From contig JBCCXT010000003.1 of the NCBI GenBank assembly GCA_039191215.1, positions 1 to 64,000 on the forward strand: 64,000 nucleotides of DNA. The letters are read 5' to 3'. Under the pieces are notes generated by a model that did no database searches, had not been told where the DNA came from, and saw only the letters and a program-made list of their open reading frames with translations. Positions 8,733 through 16,533 of the stretch are shown here, one piece after another. Both the position numbers and the translations under genes were made by a program. The DNA is from HKCCE3408 sp039191215. GTDB taxonomy: Bacteria > Pseudomonadota > Alphaproteobacteria > Rhodobacterales > Rhodobacteraceae. The stretch's first letter is position 1; each line of letters starts with the position of its first letter.

Positions 8733-9763
8733 TTGCGCCGCACGATCTGGCCGCTTGTCGCGCGGCAATCCAGGAAGGATCCTATTCCTTCTACGCGGCC
8801 TCGAAGCTTTTGCCTGCCTCAGTGCGCGATCCCGCGCTGGCGCTTTACGCGTTTTGCCGCCTGGCCGATGACGCGGTCGATTTCTCCGAAGAAAAGCCCG
8901 CAGCCGTCTTGGGACTGAGCGAGCGGCTGGAGGCGGTCTATGCCGGGCGGCCGCAAAACACCGCGCCTGATCGCGCCTTTGCCGCGATTGTGGAGCAGTT
9001 TGAGATGCCGCGCGCCCTGCCGGAGGCGCTTTTGGAGGGGCTTGCCTGGGACGGTATCGGCCGCCGCTACCGGACGCTGTCGGACCTGCGGGCCTATTCG
9101 GCGCGGGTCGCCGCTGCCGTGGGCGCGATGATGTGTGTGCTGATGCGCGTGCGTGACGGCGATGCATTGGCGCGGGCCTGCGATCTGGGCGTGGCGATGC
9201 AGCTGACCAACATCGCCCGCGATGTCGGCGAGGACGCCCGTGCCGGGCGGCTATATCTGCCCACATCCTGGTTGGCGGAGGTCGGGATCGACGCGGATGC
9301 CTTTCTAGCCGATCCGCAGATGAGCCCGGAGCTGGGCTATCTCATCCGGCGCCTTTTGGTTGAGGCGGAGCGGCTCTATACCCGGTCTGAGGCCGGGATT
9401 GCTGCGCTGCCGATCACGGCCCGGCCGGGGATTTTCGCGGCCCGACATATCTATGCGGCAATCGGCGGCGTGGTTCGGCACCAGCGCTATGACAGCATCA
9501 CGCGGCGCGCGCGCACGACGGCCGCGACGAAGATCGCGCTTTTGGGTGTGTCGGCAATTCGCGCCGCCTGGGTCGGCGCCATGCCGCGCAACCCGGTGAT
9601 TTTTGCGAAGCCCCTGACCGAGACGGCGTTTCTGGTCGAGGCGGCTGCCCATGCGCCGCGTGATGCAGGCCGTTGGAGCGAAAGTGTCCTCGATGTGTTG
9701 ATCGAGCTGAAGGCCCGCGACCACGCGCAAGAGCTGGACCGGCGTGGCAGCGCGCCTATCTGA
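8729..9763 (+). CDS. crtB: Phytoene synthase (CrtB)
   Basis: CrtB condenses two geranylgeranyl diphosphates into phytoene. The first aspartate-rich motif is DDAVD (residues 47-51, after YAFCRLA). The second is in NIARDVGEDARAGRLYLP (about 152-169), including the conserved squalene/phytoene-synthase signature. Length is 344 residues. It overlaps crtI by four bases, and tspO starts five bases after its stop, so crtI-crtB-tspO is a single unit. Confidence 0.96.
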   Translation: MIAPHDLAACRAAIQEGSYSFYAASKLLPASVRDPALALYAFCRLADDAVDFSEEKPAAVLGLSERLEAVYAGRPQNTAPDRAFAAIVEQFEMPRALPEALLEGLAWDGIGRRYRTLSDLRAYSARVAAAVGAMMCVLMRVRDGDALARACDLGVAMQLTNIARDVGEDARAGRLYLPTSWLAEVGIDADAFLADPQMSPELGYLIRRLLVEAERLYTRSEAGIAALPITARPGIFAARHIYAAIGGVVRHQRYDSITRRARTTAATKIALLGVSAIRAAWVGAMPRNPVIFAKPLTETAFLVEAAAHAPRDAGRWSESVLDVLIELKARDHAQELDRRGSAPI

Positions 9764-9768
9764 GCGTC

Positions 9769-10239
9769 ATGGATTGGGTGATCTTTCTTATCTTCATGCT
9801 TGCCAGTGGCGGGGCCGCATCGACAGGTGCGATGTTTCCGCCCGGCGCCTGGTATCAGCAGCTCAACAAGCCACCCTGGGTGCCGCCGAACTGGGCTTTC
9901 CCGCTGGTTTGGACGATCCTTTACATCGCCTCATCGGTCGCGGCAGCACGGGTTGCAGTCCTGCCGGGTAGCGGGATCGCCATGGCGTTTTGGGCGATGC
10001 AGGTATCGTTCAACGCAATTTGGTCGCCGGTCTTTTTCGGTCTGCGACACATGCGGGCATCCCTGATCGTGATGGCCCTGCTTTGGGTGGCCGTCACGGG
10101 AACAACGGTTGCATTTTTCACGCATGATGCAACCGCCGGGCTTCTGTTCTTGCCATATCTGGCCTGGGTGACGGTCGCGGGCGCGTTAAATTTCAGCGTC
10201 TATGCCCGCAATCCCGACGTGGAACCGGTAACGCTGTAA
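9769..10239 (+). CDS. tspO: TspO/MBR family tryptophan-rich sensory protein
   Basis: This 156-residue outer-membrane-targeted TspO homologue is formerly CrtK of Rhodobacter; TspO modulates pigment gene expression and tetrapyrrole traffic in response to oxygen. The family block WYQQLNKPPWVPPNWAFP (residues about 26-43) is present, followed by LVWTILY and several hydrophobic helices (five expected). I use the ATG at 9769, five bases after the crtB stop; a longer frame begins inside crtB but adds 32 non-family residues. The position after crtB is the classical one. Confidence 0.94.
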   Translation: MDWVIFLIFMLASGGAASTGAMFPPGAWYQQLNKPPWVPPNWAFPLVWTILYIASSVAAARVAVLPGSGIAMAFWAMQVSFNAIWSPVFFGLRHMRASLIVMALLWVAVTGTTVAFFTHDATAGLLFLPYLAWVTVAGALNFSVYARNPDVEPVTL

Positions 10240-10366
10240 CATGCATCTTGTTGGTCTGCAGATCGTGCACACTAGATGTATCCACAGAAACATGGACGGA
10301 ACCAAACCCAATCTGGAGCAAGGAAGGTGTAGCGGGAATTAGCCGTTAAACCTTCAATCGCTTCTG

Positions 10367-10436
10367 CGGTGCTAATCAAAGCAGGGTCAGAACCGCACCG
10401 CGATGGACTCTGGTCAAGCCCGGAAGCACTCACGCC
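10367..10436 (+). other. Inverted repeats in the tspO-DUF1508 gap; possible structured RNA
   Basis: The 239-base gap between tspO and the small gene at 10479 has no convincing ORF. It contains a perfect 7-bp inverted repeat (GCGGTGC at 10367-10373 with GCACCGC at 10395-10401), a stretch reminiscent of the SRP RNA loop (around TGGTCAAGCCCGGAAG), and a small GCCCT/AGGGC hairpin just after. It could be a leader or a small RNA, but no promoter was identified and the SRP-like helix does not close. Confidence 0.25.
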
Positions 10437-10478
10437 CTACAAAGGGCAAAGTGGGCAAGGCCCAGAAAGGACTTTGAC

Positions 10479-10643
10479 ATGATGCTCAGAGTTTTTCGTG
10501 ACAACCAGAATTTTTGGCGTTGGCGTATGAAGACCCAAAACGGTCGGACAATTGCCGACTCTGGAGAGGGTTATCACAACAAACAAGATTGCTTGCATGC
10601 AATCGACTTAGTCCGGCGATCAGGGTCAGCCGGAATTGGCTAA
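10479..10643 (+). CDS. Small DUF1508 (YegP-type) protein, 54 residues
   Basis: This short ORF carries one copy of the DUF1508/YegP fold: FRDNQNFWRWRMKTQNGRT then IADSGEGYHNKQDCLHAID, which matches the family pattern of a W-R-x-K-x-x-N-G-x-x-I-A-x-S-G-E-G-Y core. YegP proteins usually have two tandem copies; single-copy forms are common in alphaproteobacteria. Function is unknown. A strong Shine-Dalgarno (AGAAAGGA) sits about 8 bases upstream of the ATG at 10479; an ATG follows immediately at 10482. A perfect terminator begins three bases after the stop. Confidence 0.85.
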   Translation: MMLRVFRDNQNFWRWRMKTQNGRTIADSGEGYHNKQDCLHAIDLVRRSGSAGIG

Positions 10644-10645
10644 AG

Positions 10646-10670
10646 GTAGGGGCCGAAAGGCCCCTACTTT
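10646..10670. terminator. Bidirectional intrinsic terminator between DUF1508 gene and infB
   Basis: The perfect 9-bp stem GTAGGGGCC/GGCCCCTAC has a GAAA tetraloop and is followed by TTT on the plus strand; the minus strand reads CTTTA after the stem. It sits 3 bases past the DUF1508 stop and 9 bases past the infB stop, so it can serve both convergent genes. Confidence 0.85.
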
Positions 10671-10678
10671 CCAGAAAG

Positions 10679-13186
10679 TTAGGCCAGGGTGCGTTCGACT
10701 TCCTCGCGTTCGAAAATCTCGATCACGTCACCCTTGCGGATGTCATCGTAATTCTCGAACGCCATGCCGCATTCCTGGCCGCTTTGCACTTCTTTGACCT
10801 CGTCCTTGAAGCGCTTGAGCGTCTTCAGCGTGCCTTCATGGATCACCACATCGTCGCGTAGCAGGCGCACACCGGCGGACCGGCGCGCGATACCCTCGGT
10901 GACAAGACAACCGGCAACCATACCGACGCCGGAGACGCGGAAGGTCTCTTTGATCTCGGCATAACCGATGAAGTTTTCCCGCACCTCGGCGCTGAGCAAC
11001 CCACTGGCCGCGGCTTTCACGTCATCGACCAGGTCGTAGATTACCGAGTAGTAGCGGATCTCGACGCCCTTTTGATTGGCCGATGCCCGCGCCGGTGAAT
11101 TGGCCCGTACGTTGAACCCTATTACGGGCGCGGAGGATGCCTCAGCCAGGCCGATATCGCTTTCCGTGATCGCGCCGACGCCGGAATGCAGCACGCGGAC
11201 GCGGACCTCATCATTGCCGATCTTGTCCATCGCTTGCACGATTGCCTCGGCAGATCCCTGGACGTCGGCCTTCACCAGGATCGGCAGCTCGGCCACATTT
11301 TCATCCGCCTTGGCCTTGGCCAAAAGCTGGTCGAGCGTTGTGGCCGCACCGGCCGCGGCGCGTTTATCCTTTGCAGCCTGTTCGCGGTACTCGGCGATTT
11401 CGCGCGCCTGCGCCTCAGTATCGACGACGTTCAGGACGTCACCGGCTTCGGGCGTGCCGTTCAGGCCTAAGACCTCAACCGGAACTGAAGGCCCGGCGAT
11501 TTTCACCCGCGCGCCTTTGTCGTTTTCCATCGCCCGGACCCGGCCCCATTGTTCACCGACAACAAAGATATCGCCCTGATTGAGGGTGCCGCGCTGGACT
11601 AGCACGGTGGCAACCGGCCCACGGCCGACGTCAAGCTGCGCCTCGATCACTGCGCCTTCGGCAGCGCGGTCGGGATTGGCCTGTAACTCGAGAATTTCTG
11701 CCTGCAGGGCAATGGCCTCAAGCAATGTGTCGAGCCCCTGTCCGGTCATGGCGGACACTTCGACGTCCTGAACCTCGCCCGACATCTTTTCGACGATCAC
11801 CTCGTGCTGCAAGAGATCAGTGCGCACCTTGTCGGCATTGGCCTCGGGCTTGTCGATCTTGTTGATCGCCACGATCATCGGGACCTGGGCCGCTTTGGCG
11901 TGATTGATCGCCTCGACCGTCTGCGGCATCACCGCATCGTCGGCCGCAACAACCAGCACGACGATATCGGTAACCTGGGCACCGCGCGCGCGCCTCGAGG
12001 TGAAGGCTGCGTGTCCGGGTGTGGCGAGGAATGTCAGCACTGTGCCACCCTCGGTCGTGACTTGGTAGGCGCCGATATGCTGGGTGATGCCACCCGCCTC
12101 GCCCGAGACGACTTTCGCATTGCGGATCGCGTCCAACAGCGAGGTCTTGCCGTGATCGACATGGCCCATGATCGTGATGACCGGTGGCCGTGCTTCGAGG
12201 TCTTCGGCTTTGTCCTCAACCGTGTCGATGACGTCTTCGACATCGGCATCCGAGACACGCTGGACGCGGTGGCCGAACTCTTCGACGATCAGTTCAGCAG
12301 TATCGGCGTCAATTGCCTGGTTTTGCGTGACCATCATGCCGTTTTGCATCAGCGCTTTGACCACATCGGCCACCCGCTCTGACATCCGGTTCGCCAGTTC
12401 CGAGACAACGATGGTCTCGGGCACCTTGACGTCGCGCGTGACCTTTTCGCGATCCTGCTGGCCGCCCATTGCCTTTTGCCGCGCGCGTTCCTGCTTGCGT
12501 TTCATCGCGGCAAGGCTGCGCTGTCGGCCACCTTCGCCCCCTGCGAGCGCCTGATTCACCGTCAGCTTTCCGGAGCGGCGGCCGCCATCGCGGTCGCCCT
12601 TGGAGGCGCGGCCACGGTCGCGTTCGGGCTTGCGGTCATCTTCCCGCCGCGCCGGTGTGGTCGGACGTGCGGCACCACTTTTGGCGGCGGCGGCTTCGGC
12701 GGCGGCCTGGTCGGGTTGAACCGGCGCGCTGGCCTGTTCGTCCGCGCCTTTCGGTGCGCGCCTGCGGTCCTCATCCTCGCGCTTGCGGCGCTCGTCTTCC
12801 TCGGCACGGGCCTTAAGCGCTTCTTCGCGCTCACGCTCCTCGCGTTCTTTTGCTTCCGCCTCGAGGCGGCGGCGCTCACGCTCGGCCTCGCGCTCTTGTT
12901 CTTCCGCTTGGCGACGGGCAGCGTCTTCGGCCTCTTGTGCCTTGGCGGCCTGCAACGCTTTTAGCCGACGCTCCATCTCCGCATCGGACACGCCCTGCGG
13001 ACGATCGGTGCCTTCGGCGTTCTTGGCCGCCGCGGTCTGCGCGCCCGGTTTTGGCACCATGACCCGCTTGCGCTTGGTTTCCACCACAACGCTTTTCGTC
13101 CGGCCGCGTGAAAAGCTTTGGTTCACACGTCCTGCGCGGGCCCCACCGGAGAGGCCAAGGGGTTTCTTTCCGTCCTGATCGCTCAT
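10679..13186 (-). CDS. infB: Translation initiation factor IF-2
   Basis: IF-2 is the GTPase that places fMet-tRNA on the 30S subunit. From the ATG at 13186 (MSDQDGKKPLGL) the product has 835 residues. It has a long, highly charged Glu/Arg/Lys coiled-coil N-terminal region (about 68-148), an Ala/Pro linker, an IF2-N helical domain (about 250-310), and a GTPase domain with GHVDHGKTS at about 341-349, DTPGH replaced by the usual ATPGH (here FLATPGHAAFTS) and NKID. The frame is open 66 codons further upstream, but that extension lies inside ylxR and is low-complexity shadow. The start overlaps ylxR by four bases. Last gene of the rimP operon. Confidence 0.97.
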   Translation of the reverse strand: MSDQDGKKPLGLSGGARAGRVNQSFSRGRTKSVVVETKRKRVMVPKPGAQTAAAKNAEGTDRPQGVSDAEMERRLKALQAAKAQEAEDAARRQAEEQEREAERERRRLEAEAKEREEREREEALKARAEEDERRKREDEDRRRAPKGADEQASAPVQPDQAAAEAAAAKSGAARPTTPARREDDRKPERDRGRASKGDRDGGRRSGKLTVNQALAGGEGGRQRSLAAMKRKQERARQKAMGGQQDREKVTRDVKVPETIVVSELANRMSERVADVVKALMQNGMMVTQNQAIDADTAELIVEEFGHRVQRVSDADVEDVIDTVEDKAEDLEARPPVITIMGHVDHGKTSLLDAIRNAKVVSGEAGGITQHIGAYQVTTEGGTVLTFLATPGHAAFTSRRARGAQVTDIVVLVVAADDAVMPQTVEAINHAKAAQVPMIVAINKIDKPEANADKVRTDLLQHEVIVEKMSGEVQDVEVSAMTGQGLDTLLEAIALQAEILELQANPDRAAEGAVIEAQLDVGRGPVATVLVQRGTLNQGDIFVVGEQWGRVRAMENDKGARVKIAGPSVPVEVLGLNGTPEAGDVLNVVDTEAQAREIAEYREQAAKDKRAAAGAATTLDQLLAKAKADENVAELPILVKADVQGSAEAIVQAMDKIGNDEVRVRVLHSGVGAITESDIGLAEASSAPVIGFNVRANSPARASANQKGVEIRYYSVIYDLVDDVKAAASGLLSAEVRENFIGYAEIKETFRVSGVGMVAGCLVTEGIARRSAGVRLLRDDVVIHEGTLKTLKRFKDEVKEVQSGQECGMAFENYDDIRKGDVIEIFEREEVERTLA

Positions 13187-13815
13187 GCGTCTTTGTCGTC
13201 CTTCCCGGCAGCTTTCCTGCCGTCTGCTTGGCGCAGTCCCTGGAGCTTTGCGGCCCCCTCTACAACAAGGGAACTGAGTCCACCAGCGCCGAGCGCGCCA
13301 TGTATCACACTTTGGCGCCCGAAAGCCAAACCCAATTCGGACGCTGTTAAACAGCCAAAATACCGCGCCCCGGTGGGCGTCCATAACTTCGACTTGCCAC
13401 GAACCGACCCGTCCGAGGCCTGTAGGAGAACCCGCACCCTGCCGTCATGGGCGAGCCAATCTTTAACCTTTTCAAAACCGGCCACTGCCTGGCCTGCCTT
13501 GCGCGCCAGGCCGATCAGGTCGGTCACGCGACGCGCCAGCAAAGCTTCGACCTGGTCCGACAGATCACTCGCCGCGGAGACCGGTGCCTTTGCCCCGCGC
13601 GCGAACAGCTTTTTGCCGACTGCAAGATCAATGGCGGCGCGATCGGCACTGACCCAGATGCCACGCCCGGGCAGCCGTTCGATCAGATCGGGAACAATCT
13701 GCCCGTCCGGCCCGGCGACAAAGCGGATCAGCCCCGATTTGGGGCCCGTCTCACCGGTGGCGATGCAGCGCCGTTCCGGCCCGCGCGCCTCTTTGGTTTG
13801 TCCGCCGCGCCCCAA
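13183..13815 (-). CDS. YlxR-type RNA-binding protein fused to an L7Ae-like domain
   Basis: This 210-residue cytoplasmic protein is encoded between nusA and infB. The N-terminal part (about 5-90) has the YlxR/DUF448 signature, with RRCIATGETGPKSGLIRFVA and LPGRGIWVSADR. The rest resembles an L7Ae/L30e-like RNA-binding domain (LIGLARKAGQAVAGFEKV). Fusion of these two parts is normal in alphaproteobacteria, whereas in Firmicutes they are separate genes, ylxR and ylxQ. YlxR proteins have been linked to RNA binding and RNase P or transcription modulation, so the exact job here is inferred. It starts 18 bases after nusA and overlaps infB by ATGA. Confidence 0.85.
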   Translation of the reverse strand: MGRGGQTKEARGPERRCIATGETGPKSGLIRFVAGPDGQIVPDLIERLPGRGIWVSADRAAIDLAVGKKLFARGAKAPVSAASDLSDQVEALLARRVTDLIGLARKAGQAVAGFEKVKDWLAHDGRVRVLLQASDGSVRGKSKLWTPTGARYFGCLTASELGLAFGRQSVIHGALGAGGLSSLVVEGAAKLQGLRQADGRKAAGKDDKDA

Positions 13816-13833
13816 GCGCCAGAACCCGGGGCA

Positions 13834-15537
13834 TCACGCCCCGGCCTCCTGCGCGTCAGCGCCAGCTTCTTCGGCTTCCGCCGCGGCAGCCTCAGCCGCG
13901 GCCTGGGCCTCGAGCTCTTCGATGGTCACCCAGCCAAGCTGCAGCCGTGCCGTCATGACCATGTTTTGCGCCTCTTCGAGGCTGACATCAAAGCTTTCCA
14001 GCAGGCCGTCATCCTTGTGCCGCTCGCCATTTACGGTTGTCCAGCCGCCGGCCAATTCCCAATCCGCGCAAGTGGCGAAATCTTCGAGCGTTTTCACGTC
14101 ATCCTCGGCCAGGGCCACCAGCATTTGGGGTGTGAGGCCTTCGAAGTCAATGAGGCTTTGCTCAACCCCCATCTCCTGCGCCTTTTCCAGCGCTTTTCGG
14201 TTTTGCTCGTCGATATAGTCGCGTGCACGGGCCTGAAGCTCTTCGGCTGTGCCCTGATCGACCCCGTCGATTACTAGAAGCTCGTCAATCTCGACATAGG
14301 CCACTTCCTCAAGCGAGGTGAAGCCTTCGGAGACCAGAAGCTGGGCGAAAAATTCATCCAGGTCGAGCGCATCGACAAACATCTGCGTGCGCTCCTGGAA
14401 TTCCGCCTGACGCCGGGCGCTTTCTTCTTCTTCCGTCAGGATATCGATATCGAGTGCCGTCAATTGCGAGGCCAGGCGCACATTCTGCCCGCGCCGGCCA
14501 ATCGCCAGGCTCAATTGATCCTCCGGCACGACAACCTCGATGCGTTCGGCATCTTCGTCGAGCACCACCTTCGATACCTCAGCAGGTTGCAAGGCGTTCA
14601 CCAGAAAGGTCGGGGCATCTTCGTTCCATGGAATAATGTCGATCTTTTCGCCCTGCAATTCGTTGACCACAGCCTGAACACGGCTGCCGCGCATGCCGAC
14701 GCAGGCCCCGACCGGATCGATGGAGCTGTCATAAGAAATCACGGCGATTTTCGCGCGAGAGCCGGGGTCGCGGGCCACGGCCTTGATCTCGATGATGCCG
14801 TCGTAGATCTCCGGCACTTCCATCTTGAACAGCTCAGCCATGAATTCCGGCGCCGTTCGGCTGAGAAATATCTGCGGGCCGCGCGTCTCGCGCCGGACAT
14901 CCTTGATGTAACAACGGATGCGGTCGTTCGGACGGTAGCTTTCGCGGCCAATCTTTTCGTTGCGCCGCAGCACCCCTTCACCGCGCCCGACATCGACAAC
15001 CACGTTGCCGTATTCCTCGCGTTTGACGACACCGTTGATGATCGTGCCCGCGCGGTCGTGGAACTCTTCGTATTGTTTGTCGCGTTCAGCTTCGCGCACG
15101 CGCTGCAGGATGACCTGTTTAGCTGATTGCGCCGCGATACGGCCCATATCCACGGGCGGCACACTTTCATAGAACGCATCACCGATCTGCGGCTCGCCGG
15201 ACGGCTCAATCTGTGTCCCTTCGCGCAGCCAGTACTCTTCGCGGCCATCACGGGGGGGCACGAAATAGGGCTTGGCCTGCTCGACCGTCATTTCGGCCTT
15301 TTCGTTTTCCAGCTCCTCGGCATCGACCACCGTACGCACCCGGGTAAAGGTCGCCCGGCCGGTCTTGCGGTCGATTGAGACATGAATGTCGAGCTCGCTG
15401 CCGTAGCGCGATTTGGCGGCGCGCGCGAGGCTCTCTTCCATCGCCTCGATCACCTCGCTCGGATCGATCATCTTTTCGCGTGCTACGGCTTCGGCGGTTT
15501 GCAGAAGCTCCAGCTGGTTTGCGGACGTGATTGCCAT
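13834..15537 (-). CDS. nusA: Transcription termination/antitermination factor NusA
   Basis: NusA binds RNA polymerase and nascent RNA and modulates pausing, intrinsic termination and antitermination. The 567 residues hold the N-terminal RNAP-binding domain (1-125), an S1 domain (about 135-200), two KH domains (about 230-350; DPVGACVGMRGSRV and LAIGRRGQNVRLAS are the GxxG-type motifs) and C-terminal helical repeats, ending in an acidic Ala/Glu-rich tail. It starts three bases after the rimP stop. Because NusA controls hairpin-dependent termination, the terminator in its own operon leader suggests autoregulation. Confidence 0.97.
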   Translation of the reverse strand: MAITSANQLELLQTAEAVAREKMIDPSEVIEAMEESLARAAKSRYGSELDIHVSIDRKTGRATFTRVRTVVDAEELENEKAEMTVEQAKPYFVPPRDGREEYWLREGTQIEPSGEPQIGDAFYESVPPVDMGRIAAQSAKQVILQRVREAERDKQYEEFHDRAGTIINGVVKREEYGNVVVDVGRGEGVLRRNEKIGRESYRPNDRIRCYIKDVRRETRGPQIFLSRTAPEFMAELFKMEVPEIYDGIIEIKAVARDPGSRAKIAVISYDSSIDPVGACVGMRGSRVQAVVNELQGEKIDIIPWNEDAPTFLVNALQPAEVSKVVLDEDAERIEVVVPEDQLSLAIGRRGQNVRLASQLTALDIDILTEEEESARRQAEFQERTQMFVDALDLDEFFAQLLVSEGFTSLEEVAYVEIDELLVIDGVDQGTAEELQARARDYIDEQNRKALEKAQEMGVEQSLIDFEGLTPQMLVALAEDDVKTLEDFATCADWELAGGWTTVNGERHKDDGLLESFDVSLEEAQNMVMTARLQLGWVTIEELEAQAAAEAAAAEAEEAGADAQEAGA

Positions 15538-15540
15538 CGC

Positions 15541-16110
15541 TTAGTCCTCCGCCCTTTCGGGCTCTTCTTGGATATCGTCGAACTTTTCCGGATCGATCCC
15601 GGATGCTTTGCGCTGCTTGAGCATTTCTTTGACCAGGTCGTCGGTCATGATCAGCTTGGCGTCAGCCAGCCACTCAAACTTCAGACCGACCGTACCGAGA
15701 TCGAGATTGATCAGCACCTCATCGCCGCCGATGCCTGCCAGCACGCCTTTGAACCGCCGCCGCCCATCGATAAGATCGGTTGTTTCCAGCTTGGCCTCCC
15801 AGCCTTCCCAGATCTCGAAATCCTTCATCCGCGTCAGCGGTCTGTCGATCCCGGGCGACGAGACCTCCAGCGTATAGGCATCTTCCAGCGGGTCTTCGAC
15901 ATCGAGAATGGCCGATACAAGGTTCGAAATCTCAGCGCATTCATCGACATGGATCGTGCCATCAGGCCGCTCCGCCATGATTTGTAGGGTCTTCGTCTGG
16001 CCGCCCATCAGACGGATACGCACGACTTCGAACCCCATATCCTCAATCGAGGGGATCAGGATCTCCGCCATGCGGCGGTCAATCGAAGTCTTGGCGACAA
16101 GATCGTTCAT
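15541..16110 (-). CDS. rimP: Ribosome maturation factor RimP
   Basis: RimP helps mature the 30S subunit. The product has 189 residues from the ATG at 16110; a TTG directly before it could also be read. An AGGA lies 5 bases before the ATG. The N-terminal alpha/beta domain and the conserved VSSPGIDRPL motif (about residues 92-101) are visible, followed by the SH3-like C-terminal domain. First gene of rimP-nusA-ylxR-infB, the widely conserved order. An intrinsic terminator lies within 16-38 bases upstream of its start codon, which is unusual for a gene with no other visible promoter closer in. Confidence 0.95.
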   Translation of the reverse strand: MNDLVAKTSIDRRMAEILIPSIEDMGFEVVRIRLMGGQTKTLQIMAERPDGTIHVDECAEISNLVSAILDVEDPLEDAYTLEVSSPGIDRPLTRMKDFEIWEGWEAKLETTDLIDGRRRFKGVLAGIGGDEVLINLDLGTVGLKFEWLADAKLIMTDDLVKEMLKQRKASGIDPEKFDDIQEEPERAED

Positions 16111-16125
16111 CAAGGTCCTAGAAAC

Positions 16126-16148
16126 AAAAAAACGGGCCAGCGGCCCGT
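16126..16148 (-). terminator. Intrinsic terminator (attenuator) in the rimP leader
   Basis: On the minus strand, ACGGGCC-GCT-GGCCCGT forms a perfect 7-bp GC-rich hairpin followed directly by seven T residues, a textbook terminator. It lies between the likely rimP promoter (16205-16233) and the rimP ATG (16110), so transcription must read through it to express the operon. Confidence 0.85.
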
Positions 16149-16204
16149 CGGTTTATCCGGTGGTGCGCTTCCGGTTTGGACCCGGCGGCTCCGCTGTTGA
16201 CTGC

Positions 16205-16233
16205 TACATAGGGGGAATCGGGGAGGGGTGCAA
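16205..16233 (-). promoter_or_regulatory. Sigma70-type promoter for the rimP-nusA-infB operon
   Basis: On the minus strand a -35 box TTGCAC (16233-16228) and a -10 box TATGTA (16210-16205) are separated by exactly 17 bases. Predicted transcription start is near 16198, which gives a leader of about 88 bases that contains the terminator hairpin at 16126-16148. Confidence 0.6.
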
Positions 16234-16533
16234 GGCGGCTTATGCCTGACCACGCCCGGCGCTATCGATTACCCCGCCATCCAAGTTAAGCGAATGTCGC
16301 GCGCCGTCGGTGTCACGCAGCGCATCAATGGGTCACTTGCTTAGAGCGTCGTGGTCGAAGCCGACAGGTTCGGACGGCATTGAAGGGAATTGCGCAGCGC
16401 AACCGCAAACCATATCCGCCGCGCGCAGACTTGCCGAGCAAATGCCTCGGCATTTCAGTGATATATTATAACGCGTTGCAAAAAGTACGACTTTCGATAA
16501 CCCTCATATGCAAGGATTTCAGGGAGGAACGTG
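16234..16533. other. Gene-free gap upstream of adhI
   Basis: These 300 bases separate the divergent rimP promoter and adhI, and the only ORFs in them look like chance frames. The right half becomes AT-rich. A 6-bp inverted repeat GCCGAG/CTCGGC (near 16433-16451) is followed by TGATATATTATAAC, a plausible -10 region for adhI, but no clear -35 could be matched. A strong Shine-Dalgarno (GGGAGGA) precedes adhI. Confidence 0.4.

Noticed and set aside
10278..10293. TGT...ACA near tspO as a third PpsR site
   Set aside because: Spacer is 10 bases rather than 12, and there is no promoter or pigment gene start beside it.
10405..10440. SRP (4.5S) RNA-like tip, CTCTGGTCAAGCCCGGAAG
   Set aside because: It resembles the SRP loop GGTCAGG-CCGGAAGG, but after GGAA the 3' arm does not pair with the 5' arm, so helix 8 cannot close.
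13187..13384. 66-codon N-terminal extension of infB
   Set aside because: It lies inside the ylxR coding region in another frame and has no IF-2 similarity. The ATG at 13186 overlaps the ylxR stop as expected for a coupled operon.
13118..14218. Plus-strand 366-codon ORF opposite infB, ylxR and nusA
   Set aside because: Low-complexity Ser/Pro/Arg translation typical of GC-rich antisense frames; it crosses several certain genes.
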